Source: Nageia nagi (taxonomy: Eukaryota > Pinophyta). Taken from it: a DNA stretch of 64,000 nucleotides. The notes below the pieces were generated by a model. It was not told the origin of the DNA. It saw only the letters and a program-made list of their open reading frames with translations, and did not search any database. This document shows positions 55,798-64,000 of the stretch, piece by piece; position 1 is the stretch's first letter; each line of letters starts with the position of its first letter. The stretch lies in assembly GCA_050084985.1 (NCBI GenBank), contig JBITNC010000001.1:35898001-35962000 (forward strand), written 5' to 3'. Made by a program: the position numbers and the translations under genes.

Positions 55798-56430
55798 CTA
55801 CAATAGGTCATCATGAGTAAAAGGATGGAAATGACAACAAGTACAGATGGTATGATCAATGAACCATAGTGGGTGGTCATGAATGATGTACAAAGACAAC
55901 ATGAAGTCCCAACACCACAATTTTATAGATAAGAGATGAGATATGATGATGTCATTGAAAAAGTCTTCTTCATAATGTAGAAGATGCAGCCCATAGTATC
56001 TAACAAATAGAACTACCAAAGGAATGATAAGAGCATCAATCATGATTCTCTAAATAAAATCAATTCTAGAGATCATATGGATGAGATTTTGCAGGAACTC
56101 TTCATCAAGGATATCATATATCACATAATATCCCCAATAAGGTTGATGATCAATGTAAATCTCCATTTGGTTGGAGTTCCTCAAAATATTATAAGCATTG
56201 TTAGATCTATCTAAGGTAGAGGATAAAGCCATCATAGAAAAAAATTGATTTTGGATACCCTTAGGCAATTGATTAAATTGATCCTCCTCTAACTTTAGGT
56301 TTTGGATAGGATCCTCTAAGGGGTCACTAGGAAAAGTACAAGGTGACTAGGAAATGATAAGGGATGACAAGCCCCATGGGATAGGAGGATCATAATGCGA
56401 GTACACCCCTACTGACTGGTGGTAAGATTA
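55798..56430 (-). pseudogene. Unrecognised open region in element F
   Basis: On the minus strand about 210 codons form one frame with only two stops, both TAG: SVGVYSHYDPPIPWGLSSLI, CTFPSDPLEDPIQNLKLEED, QFNQLPKGIQNQFFSMMALS, NNAYNILRNSNQMEIYIDHQ, PYWGYYVIYDILDEEFLQNL, IHMISRIDFI, stop, ALIIPLVVLFVRYYGLHLLH, YEEDFFNDIIISHLLSI, then a Cys/His-rich end TICTCCHFHPFTHDDLL and TAG at 55800-55798. It starts Pro-rich and becomes aromatic and hydrophobic. I do not recognise it; it is much less decayed than its neighbours. It precedes the C-like block in element orientation, where C has its protease and zinc module. Confidence 0.5.
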
Positions 56431-57289
56431 ACATAATGTGGTTGACTCATGATGCCTATTACTTGTGAAATACAATCAACTACTTGTAGTGTCATATACA
56501 AGCATTTTTTAGAATTTATATAAAGATTGTTTAAGATAGATATATACACACATTTTATTTTTACAAGAAAACATTTAATAATAACTTTTTGTATTGTTTA
56601 CATATATTCTTAGTGATGGTATTTTTCATTTAGTTGATTGTTATTTTTTAAGATAGAAAAATTTTTACAACTCCCCAATGATAATGGTCCCCTTCTTTTT
56701 ATAAATAACCCAACCTTTATAACCTAAGAAATAAAAGTATAGAGGTTGAATTGAGAGATAAGTAGGTCCTATTCTTAGGATAGATAATTGGTAATGGATT
56801 AGATACCAACTGAGTGGCAAGATTGGTGGATGATGCTTGAATTTATTAATGATGCATTTTACCTTAGTTGATGATGTCGAGGCTTTACCATTCTCAATAA
56901 GTGGAAGGTAGGATGGAATCCTTAAGGTTTATGAAGATTGAGGGAGAATTAATGATGTGAGGGAGATAACACTTTTTATGAGATATTGGACATACTCATT
57001 TTTTGCTAGTTTGTCTATAACCTCACTCATTCTTTAGGTAAAGCATTCTAAGGTCTTTTAAAACATTGGTTTTATATTAATTGGATTATTTAAAAAATAT
57101 TTTTTATTGAATAATGAACTATAACCATATATGATTTCATTATGTAAAATTAAATAGATATTATAGTCCAACACCAAATCATTGATGATCTCATTTATTG
57201 AAATTGATCTTTTATAACATCAAAAAGTCACTTGATCAACATAATTTAGCAAAATTTTGGGTCTCTCTTAAGGTTAATGTAAGTATAAT
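56431..57289. other. Stretch between element F and B2, nothing recognised
   Basis: AT-rich DNA. Some minus-strand frames look moderately protein-like (for example VIDKLAKNEYVQYLIKSV near 56980-57035) but no family is identifiable. Confidence 0.4.
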
Positions 57290-57329
57290 AGATGGATCCA
57301 ATTGGTTAGAGATTCAATTTCCATGCACA

Positions 57330-58150
57330 TGTCCTTTGCTTCTAACTCAATAGCCAAAATCATTTTGAGAAATTGGGAAATCATATAGAGGGGTTGGATG
57401 CTACATTTTTCACAAGTTGTTTTATCAATGTCTTAAAGGAAGAAATTAAACTAGAGGTCAAAATGTTTAATTCCAAAAATATGATGGATTCTATTGCCTT
57501 GGCAAAGCTTGCTAAAGATAAAGCCAATGTCATCAATGAAATGCAAGACCTCCATTCACCAAAACACATAATATTTTCCATTCCTTTAATAACATAAGTG
57601 CACCACCACTAAATTGCATAATGCAAACTAAGAAGTTGATGTGGGAGGAAATGGAAGAGCATCAAAAGAAGGGCTTGTGCTATAATTATGATGAGAAATT
57701 TGTTCATGGTCATCATTGTACACAACAAAAGTTATATTTACTTGATGTTGATGCTCCTAGTGAGGAGGAATATGAGAGTGCACTTGAAGAGGATATAGAG
57801 GAAATTCTAGATAAGAAGGCCCCAATTATCTCTTACAATGCATTGGTAGGAATTACCACCCCTAAAACTATGAAGATCAAAGGGTTTTGTAAAAATCATC
57901 CTCTCATAATATTGTTGGATTTGGGAAGTACTCATAATTTCATTGATACACTAGTGGCTAAGGTTACTAAGTATTACATCCACCCTACAAATGATTTTGA
58001 GGTTATGCACATGTCATGATGTTAAACTAGACATGGAACACTATACTTTGAAAAGTGACATGTACACTTTACCACTTGGGGGATGTGATATAGTTTTGGG
58101 GGTACAATGGCTAAGGACTTTGGGCACTATATAGTGGAATTTTATAGAGC
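57330..58150 (+). pseudogene. B2 gag end, zinc knuckle and protease
   Basis: The open frame 57373-57597 is the Gag capsid end (HIEGLDATFFTSCFINVLKE, EIKLEVKMFNSKNMMDSIAL). The frame 57621-58019 (132 codons) has LMWEEMEEHQKKGLCYNYDE, KFVHGHHC (the knuckle with its second Cys changed to Tyr), an acidic spacer, ISYNALVGITTPKTMKIKGF, CKNHPLIILLDLGSTHNFID and the following strand. The protease keeps the Asp and Gly of D-x-G with Leu for Ser. A TGA near 58018 ends the frame; the remainder (LPLGGCDIVLGVQWLRTLGT) follows in another frame. Confidence 0.85.
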
Positions 58151-58240
58151 TATGTATGAACTTCAAAGTAGATGAACAAGATCATACTCTCAAGGGATTA
58201 TAGGATGGATATGTACAAGTCATACTCTCAAGGGATTATA
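58150..58240 (+). repeat. Short tandem duplication in B2
   Basis: CATACTCTCAAGGGATTATA followed by GG(A/G)TGGAT and GTACAAGT occurs twice in tandem (58179 and 58218 on). B has it once, so the duplication arose in B2. Confidence 0.85.
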
Positions 58241-58299
58241 GGGTGGATTTGTACAAGTTATACTCTTTATGAAAAATTGTAAAAGTGATGTTGGCACAG

Positions 58300-59110
58300 T
58301 TATACTCTTTATCAATCATTGAATCTACAATCACAGAGCCTAAGGATCTATAGCCCATATTAATTAAGCATTCAAGTACCTTTGAGGAACCAATGGGCTT
58401 ACCATCCCAACAATCACATGATCATTCTATCTAGTTGGTGCCAATAAGTCACCCATAAAACATTCATCCTTATTGGTATCCTTGTTTACAAAAAAATGAA
58501 ATTGAAAAATTGGTTAAGGAACTATTGGATGCAGGAGTAATTCAACCTAGTGTAAGCCCATATTCTTCTCCAATTATATTGGTTTGTAAGAAAGGTGGTT
58601 CCTATCATATGTGTGTGGATTTCAAGGCCCTCAACAAAATTACCATTAAGGACAAATTTCCCATCCCAATCATTGATGAATTATTGGATGAATTGCATGG
58701 GGCAAGATATTTTTCCAAGTTGGACCTATGATCTAGGTATCACCAAATCCACCTCAAGGAGGACGATATACCAAAAATTGCATTCACACCCATGAGGGCC
58801 ATTATGAGTTCCTAGTCATGCCTTTTGGCCTCATAAATGATACATCCATATTTCAAAGTTTAATGAATTATATGTTTCATCTATTCCTCAAGAAGTCCAT
58901 TTTAGTTTTTTTTGATGATATCTTGATCTATAGTAAGACATGGCAAAAACATGTGGCACATGTTGACCAAACCTTACAAATTTTGAAGGAACACTAGCTA
59001 TATGCAAAAAAATCAAAATTTCCATTTGATAAGAAGGAAATTGACTACTTAGGCCATGTTATATCCAAAGATGGAGTTAAGGTGGATCCATAAAAGAATA
59101 CTAACATGTA
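58300..59110 (+). pseudogene. B2 reverse transcriptase
   Basis: The open frame 58510-58731 (73 codons) reads [64 protein letters not shown] and then a TGA in place of the Arg codon of L-D-L-R-S, at the same site as in B. Downstream come RYHQIHLKEDDIPKIAF, MPFGLINDTSIFQSLMN, FFDDILIYSKTW (both catalytic Asp present) and DYLGHVISKDGVKVDP. It marks where C sits in B: between NKIT and KDKF, near 58647. Confidence 0.9.
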
Positions 59111-59740
59111 AAACTCGTCTATTCCTACATCTTTGAAAAGTCTTCAAGGATTCTTAGGGTTGATAGGCTATTATAGGAAATTTATGAAGGATTATGGCAA
59201 GATTATAGCACCTCTAACCTTGTTGTTGAAAAAGAATGCATTATAATGGTCCCCTCAAGTTGAGGTAGCTTTCCTTAAGCTCAAGGAGGCAATGTGTACC
59301 ATCCTAATATTAGCAATGCTAGATTTTTCTAAAACCTTTATGATAGAAAGTGATACTTATGGAGTAGGAATTAGGGTAGTGTTAATGCAAGAGGGGCATC
59401 CCTTGGCATTCACTAGTAAATCACTCTAGAAAAAATTTGGGTAAATCCACTTATGAAAAAGAAATGCTTGCCATCATTAATGTAGTTCAATGTTGGAGAC
59501 CATATCTCATTGGTTGCCATTTCAACATCCGCACAAATCATCATAGTTTGAAATTTTTCATTGAATAAGGCATTTTTATGCCTAAGCAACAAAAATGGGT
59601 GACCAAACTATTGGGGTATGATTATGAGATAGTATACCGTAAAGGTAAGGAGAATGTGGTTGCCAATGCTTTGTTTAGAATATTTGAAGATCAAGTAGCA
59701 TTGAAAGCTCTTTCATCTCCTATTCCTCAATGGTTGGATA
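59110..59740 (+). pseudogene. B2 RNase H
   Basis: Sequence reads [86 protein letters not shown] and later QKWVTKLLGYDYEIVYRKGK, ENVVANAL. The first catalytic Asp (in E-S-D-T) is retained, in contrast to Tyr in B, and the TGG codon that is TAG in B is intact. TAATGG replaces part of the F-x-W-S block. Confidence 0.85.
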
Positions 59741-59779
59741 AAGGTAAATAAGAGTGGGTAGAGGATAGCTCCACCCAAG

Positions 59780-60750
59780 AATTCCTAAAATAGATCACTC
59801 AAGACCCCACAAGTAAACCACACCACACATGGCATGATGGTATTTTGAGATTCAAAGGTTGAATTTTGTTATCATCTCTTTCAAAATGTTAATTAGAAAT
59901 ACTTGCCAAATTGCATTCCACACCTACATCAAGACATGAAGGATTTTTGAAAACTTATAAGCAAGTAGCACGATCATTCTATTGGATAGGTATGAAATTA
60001 TATATCAAGTACTTTATGGTAGCTTATGATATGTGTCAATAATAAAAGGGTGAGATAATGGGTACTCTAGGAGTTCTTCAACTTCTTCCCATATCTACCC
60101 ATACATGGACTGATATCTTAATGGATTTCATTGAAAGCCTTCCTAAATCTCATGGTAAATTAATTATTCTAGTGGTGGTTGATTGGTTATCCAAATATGC
60201 TCATTTTGGTTCATTAGCTCATCCCTATAAAGTAGTGATAGTGGCATAATTTTCAAACTACATGGCATGCTAGAGATGATTATTAGTGATCATGATCCCA
60301 CTTTTACAAATCATTTTTGGTAAGAGCTTTTTAAACTGAAAGGTACCCTACTAAACATGAGCTCAACATATCATCCACAAATTGATGGTTAGACTAAAAT
60401 TGTTAACAAATGCTTGGAAATATATTTACATTATTTTGCTTCAGCATAACCTATGCATTAGGTATGATGGCTTCCCTTGGCTAAGTGGTGGTATAATACA
60501 CCTTATCATTTTGCCAACAAGATGACCCCCTATGAAGTAGTATACGGTCAAGCTTCATCAACAGTCACCTTGTATGTTGTAGGTACTAGTAAAGTTTAGG
60601 CAGTTGATTTAGCTTTAGTTACTCAGGATGATATTCTTTGTTTGCTTAAGGATAACCTTCAAATAGCCCAACATCATATGAAATAATAGGTTGATTAGAA
60701 ACATATGGAAAGAAAGTTCTAGGTAGATGACATGGTCTTTCTAAGGTTGC
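59780..60750 (+). pseudogene. B2 integrase
   Basis: Segments show TWHDGILRFKG, LHSTPTSRHEGFLKTYKQVA, FYWIGMKLYIK, then the open frame 60058-60249: LGVLQLLPISTHTWTDILMD, FIESLPKSHGKLIILVVVDW, LSKYAHFGSLAHPYKVVIVA. A deletion relative to B follows near 60249. The core continues ISDHDPTFTNHFW, HPQIDG, TAG, TKIVNKCLE, where the catalytic Glu is Lys (AAA, 60396-60398), and WWYNTPYHFANKMTPYEVVY. Confidence 0.85.
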
Positions 60751-61155
60751 AACCTTATTGCTAGAAATCCTTAAAAATAAAAGGCCCTCAAAATTGGCCT
60801 CAAAGTTTTATGGTCCTTATAAGGTGTTACAGTGCATTGGCCCAGCTACATACAAATTAGAACTTCCTACTTCTTCCAAAATTCATTTAGTGTTTCATGT
60901 TTATTACCTCAAGAAAGTGGTTAGATTAGACATTTAGGTTCAAATATAATTACCTAAGTTGGTGAAGGATGGATCAATGGTAGTTGTACTAGAGGTAGTT
61001 CTAGATCAATGTTTATGACAACTTTGTAATCAATCCATCATAGAAGTCCTTGTATAGTGGCAAGGCATGGCACTAGAAGATTCAACATGGCAAATCCTTT
61101 ATCAATTGTAGTAATAGTTTCCACACTTCAAGCTTTGAGGACAAAGATTCATCCC
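60750..61155 (+). pseudogene. B2 integrase tail and chromodomain
   Basis: The tail ([32 protein letters not shown]) is followed by a chromodomain outline: VLV, TAG, WQGMALEDSTWQILYQL, stops, then PHFKL. It matches B at 24178-24290, with TAG at 61055-61057 where B has CAG and CAA at 61061-61063 where B has TAA. Confidence 0.8.
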
Positions 61156-61168
61156 AAGAGGGGTGGCA

Positions 61169-61554
61169 TGTTAGGATCCCACATTCTAACATTTTAGTGT
61201 TAATATTAGTATTTTATTAAATTATCAACCTATATTGTAAACCATAATATTATGATAGGCCCAATTTTGCATTATTAATAGGGTTTGGGTTAGTTTACTA
61301 TAAATAGATAGAACTATTTGGAGAAATGGATCTTGAAAATTATTTTTCACCTATGGAGTTGTAAGGGGGATACCTATGATTTTGTTACTATTTAGTAAAA
61401 TCCTATCCTTATCTGCTTATTGATGTTATTTTATATTCTATTTATCAATGCATACTCTACTATTTCCAATAGATAGTCGTCATTTTCCTATTTCAAATCA
61501 ATATTTATTTCATTTCTACAATATTTCCCTTTTCATATTTGTAGCATCATAACA
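61169..61554 (+). repeat. B2 3' LTR
   Basis: Starts TGTTAGGATCCC after AAGAGGGGTGGCA and ends CATCATAACA. It is 386 bases long, about 24 shorter than the B LTRs because of small deletions, for example near 61255 and 61365. TATAAATA is kept at 61299-61306. Confidence 0.92.
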
Positions 61555-63374
61555 AATTTATAACACCAAATACCTAACAATAAGAATACAATAATAATAG
61601 AAAACCTTCTACATAACACATTTAATCCTTATACTTACATACCAATAATAGACTCAATAATCCAATTGATTAAGAAAAAGTGAGATCCCTACTAGGTTAG
61701 TGAAGATAACAAACTAGTTCTCCCTTCCTTAGTAGTCAACAAATAGGCCAAAGTACTAATTTTAAGGATGATCCAATCTTATATACTAGTGAATGGTTAT
61801 ATCCCATCTTCCTCTACCATAACCTCTAGTAATAACCAACAACATGTAGTTAACCAAGCTATTTGCATGCTAACCAAAATTGAAGTTCATTAAAACCTCT
61901 TCAAAACATACACTCCTATTACTAGTTTCCATTGATTTTGACTAATAGAGAAACAAATTGAAGCTATAATTTTAGGATTTCTATGAATAATTTACATAAT
62001 GCATTCCATCTAGTAAATTCCTAAATTTGAGCTCTTAAGAGGTGTAATCCACCATTACTAAACCACCTTCTTCCATGATTTCATAAACACCTAGTTCATG
62101 TGAGAAATACCCTAGCAATATTAGCTAAAAAGCATCAACATTACCCTTTATCGACTCATGAAATTGAAATAATATTTTAGGGTTTTAGTATAGGATATAA
62201 TTTTCTAAGTTTTAAGAGGGACTATTTAAGGTTTAGGTTTCCAACTAGAATATTTTACATAGTATTTTATTTAGGGTATGGTTAGGTAGGTATTAGAATA
62301 TCAGGTAATAATATTAGGTTGGTCATGTGGTTAGAGTAATAGGTGCTAACATTAGGTTATAGTATTTAAGTTAAATCCCACTAACATAATCAAACACTAA
62401 CATTAGGTGAAGTTAAGTCTAGGTTAGATTAACATTTAACTAGGTCATTAACCCCCTTAAGTTATTCCACTAACCTTAGGTTAGATTTTAACCAATTAGG
62501 TTAGGTTGCTAACCTTTAAAATCTAACAACATCCCATAATGATAAAAATGCAAAGGAATAATTCTAAAACTAAGATCTTAATAGATTATGATTTTGGGCT
62601 TACCCCAAACTCATAATCCTTGATCCTGCCTAAGGTTAATAAGAAAATGTATTGATAAAATTCCCATATACCTACTATAAGATTATATTTACATCATAAA
62701 AATATGAAAATGATAAGGCTTTATCATGCACAAAAACCTTGCCATCTCATAATATTGCCAAAATGCAAGTGTTCATAAATGAACACAAGGAAAATATCCC
62801 ATAGGGTTGCAACCTCAAGGAGTGGTCCATCACAAAAATATCATAGACAAAATATGAGTCAATCAACTAGCATTGATTAGTAATAAGACCATTCTCAAGA
62901 TTTAAAAGTTAGTAAAATTCTATTTAATAATAACATTTTTTGAAAAAAATGAAATTAAATATGATTTTCTTTCTACCTAAAAGCATGAACCATGTCATTA
63001 TGAAAGAATTTTTAGATATTGCAATACTTTGCATCAATAATAATTTCCACAAGAATATTATCCATCTTTGAAATGATGGAATCACTTTTTATCCCTTAAA
63101 AATCTCATCATCCTTCCATAATTATGTAGTGCATGAAACTTTTTTTTCATCATATATTTAAAAGCCTCATAAGCCATACTTTTCACTTATATCACTAAAG
63201 AATTATAATAATCAAATCTAGATAATAATATTTAGTAATTAAGTATAAAAAACATGATTTAATTCCACCAAAAACTTCTTGGTATTTTATCCATAGATAT
63301 TACCAAATCTACATTAACTTATAAAGAAATTACTACATATAATTTGGGCCCTTACAACAGATGTAAATATAAGC
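61555..63374. other. AT-rich stretch with TTAGG-rich tract
   Basis: No coding sequence is recognised. From about 62160 to 62520 the words TTAGG, TTAGGTT, CCTTA and CTAAC recur irregularly (for example TTAGGTTAGGTTGCTAACC), a locally biased tract of unknown origin. Confidence 0.5.
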
Positions 63375-64000
63375 ATAATATGTTATAATCAAAATAATAA
63401 TTATTTAGGTTATTTATAGAATAATTATATTCTTTAATTAACTAATAAAAATAAGAAATTGATGATATGAAAGATGAAAATAACTTACTTAACCTTAACC
63501 TATCAAAATTGTATTAATTGAAGACACAAACCTATGCTTTACTTGTGATGATGAATGAAGGCAAAATTTGATTGAAAGAGGATGAATGATGAGCTTTCCC
63601 AAAACATGGAGACCACTAATCCATTCTCAACCCAGTGATGATGCTAGAAAACCAAAAATAGTGCTTGATTACTATTTCAAAATGCCTTACCCTTTTACTC
63701 GATGTCATCATCCCAATTTTGATGCATAGAATCTTACTAGTGAAGGGATGAAAGATTATAGGAATACAAAGCTTAGAGTATAACAACATTTAGAGATGAT
63801 AGGTGATGTTAAGAAACGTAGATCAAGATTTACACAAGTGTATTATGACATATTAAGGATTTAGTTTTATATCATGTCATATCATATCTTTGATCATGCA
63901 TAACCCCTCCACCTTTATAAGCAACAAGTCTAGTGCTAAGGCTCCTCATTAGGCTTATTATGATGTCAAACAGACCAATTATCACAAAATATAAAAGTAT
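63375..64000 (-). mobile_element. Second minus-oriented Tat-like LTR, cut by window end
   Basis: Similar along its length to 5395-6050 in the same orientation, including TCAACCCAGTGATGATGCTAG and GCATAACCCCTCCACCTTTAT (read in pieces) and the order of all shared words. By analogy its start, next to a purine tract, should lie about 100 bases beyond the window. Too far from the first copy to be its LTR partner by default. Confidence 0.5.

Larger units (their letters stand above)
49725..56430 (-). mobile_element. Element F: C-like retrotransposon remnant with antisense PMD gene
   Basis: F is delimited by the LTR and purine tract at 49725-50635 and by a block at 54905-55390 that matches 16650-17235 of C in reverse complement (the words AAACTCATGTGTGTGCAATG, ACCTTGCTCTATTGCCATTC and ATCTTGGGTTCAAGATGAAG in F have clear partners). 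Between them, on the plus strand, lies a plant mobile domain pseudogene that C lacks. Upstream in element direction is an unrecognised open region (55801-56430). No gag, protease or second LTR is visible, so F is truncated, probably near 57290 where B2 begins. Confidence 0.55.
57290..61554 (+). mobile_element. Element B2: chromovirus of the B family, 5' truncated
   Basis: From about 57330 the sequence matches the internal region of B (8790 onward) and continues through protease, reverse transcriptase, RNase H, integrase and chromodomain to a 3' LTR at 61169-61554. The 5' LTR, leader and the first part of gag are missing. Unlike B it is not interrupted in the reverse transcriptase. It is the better guide to the ancestral protein, though it also contains stops and frameshifts. 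Confidence 0.93.

Noticed and set aside
62160-62520. TTAGG-rich tract as telomeric or interstitial telomere repeat
   Set aside because: Plant telomere units are TTTAGGG in tandem. Here TTAGG words are irregularly spaced, occur on both strands and never form an array.
1-64000. A functional new defence or metabolic gene system
   Set aside because: No operon-like cluster or intact enzyme is visible; all recognisable genes are decayed plant transposon genes. The candidates worth pursuing are the F/PMD association, the gag-pro element C and the two unrecognised reading frames.

Overview
The window reads as intergenic DNA from a large, repeat-filled plant nuclear genome. It is very AT-rich, no intact host gene is visible, and nearly every recognisable coding stretch is a decayed plant transposable element. 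Plant-specific hallmarks are Ty3 chromoviruses with C-terminal chromodomains, Tat-lineage Ty3 elements with two RNase H domains, a plant mobile domain (PMD) gene and a hAT transposase. The age and density of the elements would fit a gymnosperm or another giant plant genome, but this is an inference. Nothing bacterial, organellar or CRISPR-like is present.

Layout. 1-6550: AT-rich DNA with a possible SINE, an antisense Tat integrase tail (4794-5025), antisense Tat 3' UTR repeats and a minus-oriented LTR (5395-6157). 6555-25510: a three-level nest. Element A (small, apparently non-coding LTR element) is split by element B (chromovirus, 7294-24712, target duplication TTAGA), which is split inside its reverse transcriptase by element C (10061-21763, target duplication CTATT). 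C carries only gag and protease plus a long non-coding tail. 28010-31790: a decayed hAT transposase between short tandem repeats. 32220-40724: element E, a complete but inactivated Tat element inserted in an unrecognised minus-strand reading frame (32112-32219 plus 40725-41410). 43445-49541: element D, a second chromovirus group with LTRs, pol and chromodomain. 49725-56430: element F, a minus-oriented relative of C, containing on the opposite (+) strand a PMD pseudogene (51848-54130). 57290-61554: B2, a second copy of the B family without its 5' end. 61555-64000: AT-rich DNA and the start of a second minus-oriented LTR related to the one at 5395.

How the parts relate. B and B2 are one family and allow stop-by-stop comparison. 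C, E and F (and the LTR ending at 6157) share nearly the same polypurine tract and LTR start, so C and F look like non-autonomous elements that could have used proteins of an E-like Tat element. Decay is mainly by transitions: TAG, TAA and TGA replace CAG/CAA, TGG and CGA, the integrase catalytic Glu has become Lys in three of four copies, and the PMD gene keeps one frame for about 519 codons despite roughly three dozen stops. This is the pattern expected of heavily methylated, long-silenced transposons.

The most unusual item is F: a retrotransposon-like frame with a two-exon PMD gene antisense to it, next to an unrecognised open region of about 210 codons.
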